From the NCBI RefSeq assembly GCF_002367995.1, contig NZ_AP018207.1, positions 4,029,083-4,093,082 of the forward strand: DNA of 64,000 bases, written 5' to 3'. Under the pieces are notes generated by a model. It saw only the letters and a program-made list of their open reading frames with translations, was not told the DNA's origin and ran no database searches. Made by a program: the position numbers and the translations under genes. Positions 29,118 to 38,514 of the stretch are shown here, in pieces. The DNA is from Calothrix brevissima NIES-22. Its GTDB lineage: Bacteria; Cyanobacteriota; Cyanobacteriia; Cyanobacteriales; Nostocaceae. Position 1 is the first letter of the stretch, and each line of letters opens with the position of its first letter.

Positions 29118-30392
29118 CTATTTCACATCAGTGACTCGCCAGCTAAGTTTTAAGTTTACCCAAAAATTCCAGATGGTAGCAACTGCGATCGCAATTAGGT
29201 TGGCAATGTAGCGGTTGGGAATGAGAAAATTAAATACTAGGTTTAAAATCAGCACATTTAATATCAAACCCGCCAAACAAATTAAATTAAATTTGAGAAA
29301 GCGCTTCAAGCGTTGACGCCATTCCTGCTGCTTCATAGAGACATCAGCAAAAGTCCAAGCGTCATTCCATAAAAAATTATTGAAAATGGCAATTTCGCCA
29401 GCGATTATTTTACTACGAGTTAAAGGTAAAGCTAAGGTTGTAGGGTCACTCAGTAAATAAAGTATTGCCATATCTACAAATACTCCACTGAGTCCGACTA
29501 ATCCAAACCGGAGAAATCTACCAAGGGGAAAACCTATGTTTTGACTCAATTGTTCTAAATGTCCTGTAGCTTGGCTAACTCGTCGCCAACCGCCTGTAGT
29601 TAGTCGCAAGCGCAAAAGGTGGTGAATATAATCGACATATTGCTTCCATGTCACCTTGCTTTCGCCTTCTTTGCGTTCGCAGAATACATAGCCGACTTCC
29701 GCAATTTCATTGACATTTCCCCTCCCAATTACCTCTAGGAGAATTTTGTAACCTACAGGATTGAGAATTGCCCCGGCGATCGCATTTCGTCGTACCATAA
29801 AATAACCGCTCATGGGGTCAGAAACTCTACCCAAGACTCTGGGTAAGATAATTAATCCTAAAACTTGCGCCCCACGGGATAGAAAACGTCTGATAACACT
29901 CCAACTGCTGACACCACCGCCTTCTACGTGACGACTCGCTACTGCTAAATCTGCACCCTGCTGAATTTGGGTTAACAATTGCGTCAATACTTCTGGCGGA
30001 TGCTGTAAATCTCCGTCAATAACGCCTAAAATACTACCTCTAGCGACTTGCCAGCCCCGAATTACTGCCGAAGATAGCCCGCGCTCCTGTTTTCGCCGCA
30101 TTACTTGCAATTGCGGGTATTCTTCTGTCAAAGATTGTGCTACTTCCCAAGTGCGATCGGGACTATCATCATCTACTACAATTAGTTCATATTGTCCAGG
30201 AATCGACTCATCTAACAACTGACTCAAAATATTGACAACTTGATGAATATTGTCACGTTCTTTATAAGTGGGAATTACGAGGGAAAGGATAACAGCTTCT
30301 CTGTTTGTTGAGGTAATTTGCGGCGGAAATTCTGGTATTTGTAATTCACCAGTTGGTGCGGGTAATAATGATGTGGGTTGGCGTTGAATCAT
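29118..30392 (-). CDS. Family-2 glycosyltransferase fused to a GtrA-like membrane domain
   Basis: This 424-residue membrane enzyme resembles dolichol-phosphate or polyprenyl-phosphate sugar synthases. The N-terminal GT-A domain (residues about 38-260) has LVIPTYKERDNI, the nucleotide-binding VDDDSPDRTWE and the catalytic-region DGDLQHPPE. A GtrA-type four-helix domain follows from about residue 290 (FLRFGLVGLSGVFVDMAILY, later FNNFLWNDAWTF). It likely charges undecaprenyl-phosphate with a sugar and may flip it. It lies downstream of, and on the same strand as, a GT39-type transferase that would use such a lipid-linked donor. Confidence 0.88.
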   Translation of the reverse strand: MIQRQPTSLLPAPTGELQIPEFPPQITSTNREAVILSLVIPTYKERDNIHQVVNILSQLLDESIPGQYELIVVDDDSPDRTWEVAQSLTEEYPQLQVMRRKQERGLSSAVIRGWQVARGSILGVIDGDLQHPPEVLTQLLTQIQQGADLAVASRHVEGGGVSSWSVIRRFLSRGAQVLGLIILPRVLGRVSDPMSGYFMVRRNAIAGAILNPVGYKILLEVIGRGNVNEIAEVGYVFCERKEGESKVTWKQYVDYIHHLLRLRLTTGGWRRVSQATGHLEQLSQNIGFPLGRFLRFGLVGLSGVFVDMAILYLLSDPTTLALPLTRSKIIAGEIAIFNNFLWNDAWTFADVSMKQQEWRQRLKRFLKFNLICLAGLILNVLILNLVFNFLIPNRYIANLIAIAVATIWNFWVNLKLSWRVTDVK

Positions 30393-30634
30393 TAGTGTAA
30401 ACTTCCACTGAATTGATTGGGGATTTTAATTATTTTTATTAATTTAGTTGGCGTTTAAATTATGTTAGATTTTAAATCTTGCAGAAATCTTCGAGTTTTA
30501 AAATTCCCCAACATAAAAGTATAGCAATCCTCTTTGATATATGAACGAAAATTATCAGTTAGATATATATTTGTAACTCCTTTGCAGATTACTATATGGC
30601 AACTAGTTTTAGGATGGACTCAATTCATACTATC

Positions 30635-32233
30635 TTATTTCCGTAATTTCACTAATTCAAGACTATAACCTTGACTCTTGTATAAGGGATTAAAATCATA
30701 ATCTTTCTGCATGTTTTTTTCTAAATCTGCTGATGGTTTAAACAAAAATATATTTTCTCTCTGCTCGGTAATAACAAGTTTACTAGGCTGCTGTGTAAGT
30801 TGAAAATCAGTATCCGACTTGAGCAGATGCATGAATCCTAAAATAGTAGTGAATTCAGCATCACTAACTATCAGAGGAGCAGCAGTTTTATTAATGATAC
30901 TTGCTATTTGATGTAAATTTCCATTGTTTGCATCTCCTTTATTCCACCAGGTTTCAGAAGAAGATATAATTACGTTAGATATCACACCATTCGCTAGTAA
31001 TAAAATAGTTACTCCTGTCCATATTTGGCGACTGATTTTTACTCTACTCTCAATTATTTTACTAGAAAGTAAGCAAGCAATCATTAATTGAATTCCTAAA
31101 AAAGTAGGTATCATATACCTGGGTACTCCTGAACGTCTGCCACCAGATATGACATCAGGTACGATGAGGAATATTGCTGTAGTTAGAGTTAAAGTTAAGA
31201 TAAACAACCAAGAAGATTTAGGAGTTGAACGGCAGAGATAGTAAATTGAATAAGCAATTAAAATTAATAAAGCTAGAGCCAAGGGAAAAATTAAAAAAAA
31301 TGCTTTTAGCTGTGCTTGCTCGTTAATATTTATCCAATCGATAAAAATCCGAGTTATGTTCAGTATCCACTTCCCAACTAGGGAGCTTAAACTAGTTGAT
31401 TTTTCAATCCAATCTAATCTTTGGATTCTACCTTCAGCTTTACCTGTGCTAACAATTATCAGCCAAGGTATAAAGATGATAATTGCTGCAATTAAAGATG
31501 TGAAATAACTAAGCAGCACAGGAGTTAATCGTAAACGCTGCATTAGCCATACATAAATCCCATGTCCGATAGCTATAAATATTGATAATAAAAATGTATA
31601 GAAGCTGAGAGTGATGGTAATTGTATAAATCACCCAACTCGAAAATGATTTTTTTCTTAAAGCTCTCAGGAGAGCATAACTAGAAATCAAAATAGTCAAT
31701 ATCCACAGGCTATATTGTCTAGCCTCCTGAGCATATAAGATATGAAAAGGCGAAATTGCCATTAAGGAAACGGCTATTAAACTTGTCAAAGGCAGTGCAA
31801 ATAACTCTTGGCATAAATAATATATGCTGATTAAAGATAATAAGCTAATTGCAGCAGAAAGACTTCTAATGGCAGCTACAGAATTACCAAATAATTGCGA
31901 CCAAAACCAAGCGATAACATAATAAAGTGGCGGATGTTGGGGATCTTCTAATGCTAGGCGCTCAATTGTACTGCTTACTCCCTTTTCCAGATTAGGCTGT
32001 TGATATTTCTTGAGTTGATTGATACTAATAACTTGACCGTTGTAAACTTGATTTACAACTTCTGAACTTGAATGTCCAGAAAGCCAGAGTGATGTATAAA
32101 CTTCATCTGACCAATAAACTTTACCATTGAGATTAGTAAATCGAAAATATATTCCCAGTAATAAAACAGTAACTATAATAATTTTGAGCCATCTGGGGTA
32201 TACCTGCCGACGTTTCTGATGAAGAGTGTCCAT
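30635..32233 (-). CDS. GT39/ArnT-like membrane glycosyltransferase
   Basis: This 532-residue polytopic protein has about a dozen hydrophobic segments. The first periplasmic loop carries the acidic motif typical of the GT-C fold (YWSDEVYTSLW at about residues 37-47). A second loop motif, EDPQHPPLYYVIAWFW, lies near residue 94. Such enzymes transfer a sugar from a polyprenyl-phosphate donor to proteins, lipids or glycans on the outer face of the membrane. The neighbouring GT2-GtrA gene could supply the donor. The acceptor is unknown. Confidence 0.82.
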   Translation of the reverse strand: MDTLHQKRRQVYPRWLKIIIVTVLLLGIYFRFTNLNGKVYWSDEVYTSLWLSGHSSSEVVNQVYNGQVISINQLKKYQQPNLEKGVSSTIERLALEDPQHPPLYYVIAWFWSQLFGNSVAAIRSLSAAISLLSLISIYYLCQELFALPLTSLIAVSLMAISPFHILYAQEARQYSLWILTILISSYALLRALRKKSFSSWVIYTITITLSFYTFLLSIFIAIGHGIYVWLMQRLRLTPVLLSYFTSLIAAIIIFIPWLIIVSTGKAEGRIQRLDWIEKSTSLSSLVGKWILNITRIFIDWININEQAQLKAFFLIFPLALALLILIAYSIYYLCRSTPKSSWLFILTLTLTTAIFLIVPDVISGGRRSGVPRYMIPTFLGIQLMIACLLSSKIIESRVKISRQIWTGVTILLLANGVISNVIISSSETWWNKGDANNGNLHQIASIINKTAAPLIVSDAEFTTILGFMHLLKSDTDFQLTQQPSKLVITEQRENIFLFKPSADLEKNMQKDYDFNPLYKSQGYSLELVKLRK

Positions 32234-32363
32234 GTTTAGGGATTTTTGAGAACGTCTGTTATTTCAGTAGGTAATTTAATTTCACTAACCAGTAACTAAC
32301 TCAACAACAGTACTCGGTCAAAGTAAAGAGTAAAATCTACCTTAATATAGATTTAAAGATAAA

Positions 32364-32456
32364 TAGGACTTACGCACAATCATTAAAAAACGAACCGCGA
32401 AGTACACAAAGAACACGAAGTAAAGAGGGTTTGGGAGAGTTATCGCGTAAGTCCTA
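32364..32456. mobile_element. MITE-like element with TAGGACTTACGC termini
   Basis: A 93-bp element is bounded by a perfect 12-bp inverted repeat: TAGGACTTACGC at 32364-32375 and GCGTAAGTCCTA at 32445-32456. The interior contains the common cyanobacterial CCGCGAAGTACACAAAGAAC repeat. It has no coding capacity. It lies upstream of cofH, so it may shape that gene's leader. Confidence 0.7.
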
Positions 32457-32547
32457 ATAAAGTTTAAATTTATTGTAGTAACAATTATCACTTATAATTT
32501 GTCACAGAGATTACCATTCAGATTCCTGGCAAAATAAAAGAAGTAAC

Positions 32548-33696
32548 TTGATTTTCACTCCTGTGAAGTATAAAACTGTTGATAATATTCTCGACCGTGC
32601 CTTGCTGGGATACGATATATCCCCAGTAGAGGGAGTTGTGTTGTTAAAACAAACACAAGAAGAAGCGATCGCTCTGATTCAAAATACAGCCGATAAACTC
32701 CGCCAGCGTCAAGTTGGTGATGTCGTCACCTACGTCATCAACCGTAATATTAACTTTACTAACATTTGCGAGCAGCATTGTAGTTTTTGTGCATTCCGGC
32801 GCGATGATGGAGATAATGGTGCTTACTGGTTAGATTGGGCGCAAATTTTAGAAAAAGCTACAGATGGGGTAAAACGAGGTGCTACAGAAATCTGTATGCA
32901 AGGGGGATTGAACCCACAAGCCTTGATTAACGGCAAATCGCTGCCTTATTATCTCAAATTAGTAGAAACTATTAAACAGGAGTTTCCCCAGCTACACTTA
33001 CACGCTTTCTCACCCCAAGAAGTGCAATTTATCGCCAGACTTGATGGACTGGAATATGCTGATGTGATTGCGGCTTTGCGCGATGCTGGTGTTGGTTCTA
33101 TGCCAGGAACAGCCGCCGAAGTGTTAGATGATGAAGTGAGGCGGGTACTGTGTCCCGAAAAAATTGATACAGCAACCTGGTTAGAAATTGTTAGTACAGC
33201 CCATCAATTAGGCTTGCATACCACAAGTACCATGCTGTCAGGACATATTGAAAGCAAAGAACAGCAAATCGCACATTTAGAGAAATTGCGATCGCTACAA
33301 ATAACAGCCATGAAAAACGGCTATCCGGCAAAAATCACTGAGTTTATTTTATTGCCTTTTGTTGGACAGGAAGCACCCAAACCTTTACGTCGGCGGGTAG
33401 GACGCGATCAACCAATTTTAAGTGATAGCTTACTGTTGACGGCTGTAGCGCGGATTTATTTGGGAAATTGGATACCTAACCATCAGCCAAGCTGGGTAAA
33501 GCTGGGGTTAGATGGAGCGACAACAGCTTTATTGTGGGGTTGTAACGATATTGGCGGCACATTGATGGAAGAACATATTACCTCAATGGCAGGTGCAATT
33601 GGTGGTACATCGATGGAAGCAGAAACCTTGCAAAATGCGATCGCTTCCTTAGGTAGACCTTACCAACAAAGAGACACTCTCTATCAAAAACATTGA
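32548..33696 (+). CDS. cofH: FO synthase subunit 2 (CofH)
   Basis: This radical-SAM enzyme of 382 residues, together with CofG, makes 7,8-didemethyl-8-hydroxy-5-deazariboflavin (FO). Cyanobacteria use FO as an antenna in photolyases rather than in F420. The [4Fe-4S]-binding CEQHCSFC near residue 72 is preceded by NRNINFTNI and followed by AFRRDD, typical of CofH. CMQGGLNP and HAFSPQEV follow. The start given is TTG 32548, 5 bases after AAAGAAG; the exact start is not certain. The cofG gene is not in this window. Confidence 0.9.
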   Translation: MIFTPVKYKTVDNILDRALLGYDISPVEGVVLLKQTQEEAIALIQNTADKLRQRQVGDVVTYVINRNINFTNICEQHCSFCAFRRDDGDNGAYWLDWAQILEKATDGVKRGATEICMQGGLNPQALINGKSLPYYLKLVETIKQEFPQLHLHAFSPQEVQFIARLDGLEYADVIAALRDAGVGSMPGTAAEVLDDEVRRVLCPEKIDTATWLEIVSTAHQLGLHTTSTMLSGHIESKEQQIAHLEKLRSLQITAMKNGYPAKITEFILLPFVGQEAPKPLRRRVGRDQPILSDSLLLTAVARIYLGNWIPNHQPSWVKLGLDGATTALLWGCNDIGGTLMEEHITSMAGAIGGTSMEAETLQNAIASLGRPYQQRDTLYQKH

Positions 33697-33791
33697 ATTC
33701 AATACTGATGCTTCATCCTTCGTCATGATCCCCCGGATACCAATCCAAGATACTATGGACGTTGATTTATGCATTATTTCAGTACATGCTT

Positions 33792-34187
33792 ATGAAGCGC
33801 TATTGGTCGCGTCTGCTTGCCCTGGTTTTAGTTGTAACCATCGGCTTAATGGGCTGTTCTAGCCCTGATAGTTTGACAGGAGATTATCGCCAAGACACCT
33901 TAACGGTAATCCAAACTTTAAGAAACGTCTTAGAGTTATCAGATGATTCACCAAGTAAAGCAGCAACTCAAGCAGAAGCGCGTCAAAAAATAAATGACTT
34001 TTCAGCCCGCTACCAAAGAGCTAACTCTGTTTCTGGACTTAGCTCCTTTACTACCATGCGTACAGCCTTAAATTCCCTAGCAGGACATTACAGTTCTTAC
34101 CCCAATCGTCCTGTACCAGAAAAACTCAAAAATCGTCTAGAACAAGAGTTTAGTCAGGTAGAGGCGGCGCTAAGACGCGGTGCGTAA
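33792..34187 (+). CDS. psb27: Photosystem II assembly lipoprotein Psb27
   Basis: This lumenal lipoprotein of about 131 residues binds CP43 on photosystem II during assembly and repair, keeping the unfinished complex from binding the manganese-stabilising proteins. The signal peptide ends in the lipobox LMGC, with the acylated Cys at residue 22. The mature part is the four-helix bundle of the family (YRQDTLTVIQTLRNVLELSD ... FTTMRTALNSLAGHYSSYP). ATG 33792 gives the usual MKRYW start; ATG 33786 and TTG 33762 are alternatives. A hairpin at 34258 probably ends the transcript. Confidence 0.95.
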   Translation: MKRYWSRLLALVLVVTIGLMGCSSPDSLTGDYRQDTLTVIQTLRNVLELSDDSPSKAATQAEARQKINDFSARYQRANSVSGLSSFTTMRTALNSLAGHYSSYPNRPVPEKLKNRLEQEFSQVEAALRRGA

Positions 34188-34760
34188 CTGTCAATAAAAT
34201 ACAGTCAGACAATTTTGGATTTTGCGAACAGCTCTAAAATCTAAAAATTGGCACAGTCAAGAGTCTTATTCAATTGGGACTCTTGGCAAATTTGTTTAGT
34301 TTAGTAGACTCACTAAACACTTTTTAAATTTTGCATTTTAATTCACCAATAAGAAAATAGCATTTTCTCAGCCATCATCTCCAGCGCCTAAATTTGTTGA
34401 TGAGGATTAACTTATCTCCTCTACCTGATGCCATAAACGAGTAATATCTTTGATGACAAGCAAATCACAAAAAATTGGGTAATTAGCTGAGTCTGCTTGA
34501 AAAATCCAATTATTAATAAAATCCGGCAACAGAAATAGGGGTTTGAAAGTCTGAAAAAATAGGCTTCAAAGCCCCTATTTACTCAATAGAGAATTTGACA
34601 TCCATCAATCTCAGTTATGTAATTGAAAGTTGATGGTCAGACTGCTTGGATAAAAGCTTTTAGCCCAAAAATCTGGAAAAGAGCAATCTATCAAAGATTG
34701 TTAAATTCCAGCCTGTGCCCAGCTTTTACAGCAAGTCTACTTTTCCTGCTACCTTGAAGT
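34188..34760. other. Intergenic region with two hairpins
   Basis: No coding sequence is seen between psb27 and the GH10-like gene. Two inverted repeats stand out. One at 34258-34285 (CAAGAGTC/GACTCTTG) is a likely psb27 terminator. One at 34533-34580 (AAATAGGGG...TTTGAA with its complement, one bulged base) could be a repeat relic or a regulatory stem. Confidence 0.55.
34258..34285 (+). terminator. Hairpin downstream of psb27
   Basis: A perfect 8-bp stem, CAAGAGTC/GACTCTTG, with a 12-base loop lies 70 bp after psb27. Only a short T-rich stretch follows, so efficiency is uncertain. Confidence 0.5.
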
Positions 34761-36260
34761 ATGTTTAACCTTCCCTTGAACGTTACGAAATCAAAGTCAT
34801 TTACCCGAAGCCTCTTAGCTGCGATTTTCACTAGTAATCTATTGATTCCCTATTTGGCAAATCAACCAGCACAAGCGCAAGTGCAACAATATTGTCAGTT
34901 ATCGCCAAAAGCTGTCAAAGAAAAAGAAAACTTACGTTTGGCAGCACTAAGAGGTAATCCAGAAGCGCAAAAGCGTTATCAGCAGATAATAAAGCAACAT
35001 GCGCAGGAAATGCAGGCTTGTCGTAATCGCACCTGGCCGCAAACTCAAGCAATTTGGTTGCGCTTGTATCCTTGTGATATCCAGCCAGGATTACTCGACC
35101 ATATGATGGATCGGATTGTAAATCTGGGCTATAACGAAGTTTATGTAGAAACCTTTTATGATGGACGAGTGCTATTACCAGCCGCCAGTAACCCGACAGC
35201 TTGGCCTTCTGTAATTCGCAATCCAGGTGCAGAGAAGGTAGATTTGCTAGCAACTGCGATTCAAAAAGGGCGACAACGGGGTTTAAAAGTTTACTCTTGG
35301 ATGTATACAATTAATTTTGGCTATAGCTATGCCCTACGTAAAGACCGAGAAGCGGCGATCGCGCGTAATGGCAAAGGTCAAACTAGCTTGTATGTTGTAG
35401 ATGTGGGTACTCATGTCTTTATCGACCCCTACAACGAACGAGCAAAACGTGATTACTACCAAATGGTACAGGAAGTACTGCGCCGTCGTCCCGATGGGAT
35501 TTTATTTGACTATGTGCGCTATCCCAGACAAACGGGAAGCGATTCTATCGCCACCAAAGTCACAGATTTATGGCTATTTACTGCTGCAACTCAAGAAGCT
35601 TTATTTCGACGGGCACAAAATAATAAAGGCTTAGATTTAATTCGCCGCTTTTTAGGTAAAGGATATATTACCCCCGCCGATATTTCCGAAGTCGATCAAC
35701 TTTATCCTCAAGAGGGAGAACCTCTGTGGCAAGGACGGACTGTATCCTCTGCGCAAAAATCCCTGATCAATCCTGTAGAAAGACAACCGCTTTTACAATG
35801 GGATTTGTGGCAACTCGCTGTTGCTCATGCCATGCAAGGTATCTTAGATTTTGTCGCCTTAGCAACTAATCCCGCCCAAGAATTAAATATTCCCGCCGGG
35901 GTGGTATTTTTCCCTGAAGGTAACCAAAGTGTCGGACAAGGCTATGATTCGCGCTTACAGCCTTGGGATAGGTTTCCTAGTTCTTTAGAATGGCATCCTA
36001 TGGCTTACGCGACTTGCGGCGATGTTAGTTGCATTGTGGCGCAAGTACAAAGGGTTTTAAATATGGCGAAACCAGGTACCCAGGTAATGCCTGCTTTAGC
36101 TGGTAAATGGGGTAGCTCAATTAGTAATCGTCCATCTTTAGAAGCCCAAATGCAAGCACTCCGGCAATTTGCCCCACAAATCAAAAGTGTGAGCCATTTT
36201 GCTTATTCTTGGCAATACCCCGATCATGATAGCGATCGCAAATTATGCCGCGCTCAATAA
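34761..36260 (+). CDS. Secreted family-10-type glycosylhydrolase (GHL10)
   Basis: This 499-residue exported protein has a signal peptide at about residues 15-40 (SLLAAIFTSNLLIPYLA, cleavage after AQA). It is followed by a (beta/alpha)8-barrel of the GHL10 (former DUF187) family. Core segments are IWLRLYPCDIQPG, NLGYNEVYVETFYDGRVL, LKVYSWMYTINFGYSYAL, and RRPDGILFDYVRYPR, where the acidic residues of the active site are expected. The family probably cleaves polysaccharides or peptidoglycan-derived glycans outside the plasma membrane. The substrate is not known. Confidence 0.85.
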   Translation: MFNLPLNVTKSKSFTRSLLAAIFTSNLLIPYLANQPAQAQVQQYCQLSPKAVKEKENLRLAALRGNPEAQKRYQQIIKQHAQEMQACRNRTWPQTQAIWLRLYPCDIQPGLLDHMMDRIVNLGYNEVYVETFYDGRVLLPAASNPTAWPSVIRNPGAEKVDLLATAIQKGRQRGLKVYSWMYTINFGYSYALRKDREAAIARNGKGQTSLYVVDVGTHVFIDPYNERAKRDYYQMVQEVLRRRPDGILFDYVRYPRQTGSDSIATKVTDLWLFTAATQEALFRRAQNNKGLDLIRRFLGKGYITPADISEVDQLYPQEGEPLWQGRTVSSAQKSLINPVERQPLLQWDLWQLAVAHAMQGILDFVALATNPAQELNIPAGVVFFPEGNQSVGQGYDSRLQPWDRFPSSLEWHPMAYATCGDVSCIVAQVQRVLNMAKPGTQVMPALAGKWGSSISNRPSLEAQMQALRQFAPQIKSVSHFAYSWQYPDHDSDRKLCRAQ

Positions 36261-36299
36261 TTTAAAATAATATTTTTTACATTTTTTACTCTGTTGGGC

Positions 36300-36427
36300 T
36301 AAGGGACTTACAAAAAATAAATTACCCATATTCCGTAGTGCGAGCATCTTGCTCGCTGATGTTCCAAAGCGAGCGAGACGCTCGCACTACAAATTTATTG
36401 GGTATTTAAAAAATTGGATGTCCCTAA
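36300..36427. mobile_element. MITE-like element with nested palindrome
   Basis: Imperfect terminal inverted repeats (TAAGGGACTTAC... and ...GATGTCCCTAA), each followed inward by ATTACCCA and TGGGTATT, enclose a strong palindrome at 36335-36390 (GTAGTGCGAGC...GCTCGCACTAC). It has no coding capacity. The nested layout suggests a small element with a hairpin-type repeat inside. Confidence 0.65.
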
Positions 36428-36554
36428 ATACATCACTCCAACAGCAAATTCTCATACAAATTTAAAAAGACAATGCCACAGATACACAAGCCTAAACCCT
36501 TATCCTGTCCGGATTCTTAATTTTGAATTTTGAATTTTGAATTTTGAATTTGTA

Positions 36555-37523
36555 TCAATTACACCAATCCCCTAATTGCGTAGCCAGAAAATAGCGTACA
36601 TGGTCAACAAATGCAGGCCCCCACTGTCTAGTTCCATGTCCCATCCCCGGAACGACATAACAAGCACCATCAGGAAATTTTTGGGCACAAGTACGGGTAT
36701 CTTTAATTCTGACAATGGGGTCGTTAGCACCAACTAAAAAGCGCACTCTACGAGGTAACTGCACTTGCTCAACATAATTCATGGGATTGCAGTTCCAAGC
36801 ATATTCATCGTGATATTTCAGATTTTTGGCTAACTGTAAAAGCTTGACTACAGGTTGTAAATCTGGCTGTACTCTTTGTAACACTGCTGTTGCTAATCCA
36901 CCTAGAGGTGAAGCTGCCAAATCTGGTAACAAGCCATAACCCCAACTATTAGCAAAGGACTGGAGATCGGTATGACCAATTGTCCCCAGTAACCTCTCTC
37001 CCAAACCTTGAGATGTAAAGGCGTAGCCAGATAGCAAAACACCCATACTCACGCCAAATAAAGCCAGTTTGGAATTACTCAACCCATAGCGATCGCTACA
37101 AAATTTACTAATGCTATCAATATTACTGGCTGTATTACGGAATATACTTAAAAGCAATGCCGTATCAAAGGCAATACCTTGGTTAATTAATGGCTGAATC
37201 TCATTTTGTACAACAGCCGTAAAGGTGCGTACTAAACTGCGTTCTCCCGCCAAAGGCGTATCAAATAAAGCAACTGCAATACCCATTTGTGTCAGTGTGG
37301 GCACAATAAAAGCATTCCAGCCATAAGGCGCACTCATCCCTTGTAAACCAATAACTAACGGTGTTTCCCTTGTAGTTCGATGTGGTAAAAAGACAGCTAC
37401 AGGAAAACCGCTTAACCGTTCGTCAATCTCCTTTATACCAGTATAAGGATAAGGCTGATAGAACCAATAGCGATCGCCATTCACACCGTCAAAATTAATT
37501 GTATCTGGCCCGTAAATCTGCAT
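36555..37523 (-). CDS. Alpha/beta hydrolase
   Basis: This 322-residue predicted alpha/beta-hydrolase-fold enzyme has the nucleophile elbow GVSMG (Ser near residue 158), the acid-loop candidate FLVGANDPIVR and a catalytic His in GMGHGTRQWG near the C-terminus. The oxyanion region LVIGLQGMSAPYGW precedes them. No signal peptide is seen, so it should be cytoplasmic. Substrate is unknown. It is the last gene of a minus-strand run after polA and the Rpn gene. TTTTGAA tandem repeats lie just beyond its 3' end (about 36520-36550). Confidence 0.78.
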   Translation of the reverse strand: MQIYGPDTINFDGVNGDRYWFYQPYPYTGIKEIDERLSGFPVAVFLPHRTTRETPLVIGLQGMSAPYGWNAFIVPTLTQMGIAVALFDTPLAGERSLVRTFTAVVQNEIQPLINQGIAFDTALLLSIFRNTASNIDSISKFCSDRYGLSNSKLALFGVSMGVLLSGYAFTSQGLGERLLGTIGHTDLQSFANSWGYGLLPDLAASPLGGLATAVLQRVQPDLQPVVKLLQLAKNLKYHDEYAWNCNPMNYVEQVQLPRRVRFLVGANDPIVRIKDTRTCAQKFPDGACYVVPGMGHGTRQWGPAFVDHVRYFLATQLGDWCN

Positions 37524-37557
37524 ATTCTCAATGGCAAATCCTAGCTAAATAGCTAAT

Positions 37558-38514
37558 TTATACCTCATATATGTTAGCTAGCTGCTGTAACCAAGCTTCT
37601 AAATCAGCCACAGCAGAAAAATCTAATAAAGCTACAGCCAAATCTTCTAACTGTGATAACGATAACTGCTGAATACGTTCTTCTAACTCAGGGGTAAGCG
37701 TACCAACTCGGCGCGGAAGTTGACGCAGTACTAAGGTTAGTGTTGCTTGTTCTTTTCCTTGTTCAATTCCCTGTTCGATTCCTTCTTCCATCCAACTTGT
37801 AACTATTTGCATAACCACCTCCTGTTCGCTTGGTTCTATGCTAGCAAGATCAGCTTGTAATAGTTTTTGTTCTTCTGCATTCAAGCGTAAATAAGTATCA
37901 ATAAATCCAGAGATTAACCGCATCCTAGCTGGATCTAATCGCAATGTTGCTAGCAGACGCAAGCATTCAAATTTTACTTGACGGCGTTCTACTGGTGCTA
38001 TATTCATCTTTGACATCAATGCAGTTGCAATAGGATTTTGTTGACGCAGAAAATCGCGCCAGTTCAAGCGGTTTAGCTGAATTACATCGTAGTTAAACTG
38101 CAAAACTACTTTATTAGGGAAGGCTACCTGATGTAAATTTGGTTCTGGAGTTTTCGGATAATCGTAGGAAAAGATAACTACCGGATATACAGGTAAATCA
38201 AATTTTTCATATAGCCGAGAAAAATAACGAAACATTCGCTTATCAAAGTCTGGCTGTTTATAAGCTTGATTTTCTACATGAATGAGAAAATAAGATTCTT
38301 GTCCGCGAAATTTGACTTTGACAATTAAATCTGCTTCATAACGTACCCCAGCAGTAACATCTGTAAAAACTTCCTTATCTAAAAATTCTATAGAATCTCG
38401 TTCCAGATAAACCAGTATTTCTGGTAAAAATAATTCGATAAATTCTATAAAGAAAGTAGTGAGGAGTTCTTTAAACAGTCGGTCATGATCGATTGTCACT
38501 TTGTTTCCATCCAA
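37558..38514 (-). CDS. Rpn-family (PDDEXK) recombination-promoting nuclease with DUF4351
   Basis: This 318-residue protein is related to RpnA/YhgA, a group often mislabelled as transposase. The N-terminal PD-(D/E)XK nuclease core shows the spaced acidic residues YEADLIVKVKF and the strand YFLIHVENQ, where the usual E-x-Q of this family replaces E-x-K. The C-terminal region has EGIEQGIEQGKEQ repeats followed by a DUF4351 domain (RQLPRRVGTLTPELEERIQQ). Its start overlaps the 3' end of polA by 19 bp, so it is translationally coupled to a housekeeping polymerase. Confidence 0.82.
   Translation of the reverse strand: MDGNKVTIDHDRLFKELLTTFFIEFIELFLPEILVYLERDSIEFLDKEVFTDVTAGVRYEADLIVKVKFRGQESYFLIHVENQAYKQPDFDKRMFRYFSRLYEKFDLPVYPVVIFSYDYPKTPEPNLHQVAFPNKVVLQFNYDVIQLNRLNWRDFLRQQNPIATALMSKMNIAPVERRQVKFECLRLLATLRLDPARMRLISGFIDTYLRLNAEEQKLLQADLASIEPSEQEVVMQIVTSWMEEGIEQGIEQGKEQATLTLVLRQLPRRVGTLTPELEERIQQLSLSQLEDLAVALLDFSAVADLEAWLQQLANIYEV

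Noticed and set aside
37558-38514. Transposase/insertion sequence
   Set aside because: Rpn proteins are often labelled transposases, but there are no terminal inverted repeats around the gene and it overlaps polA.
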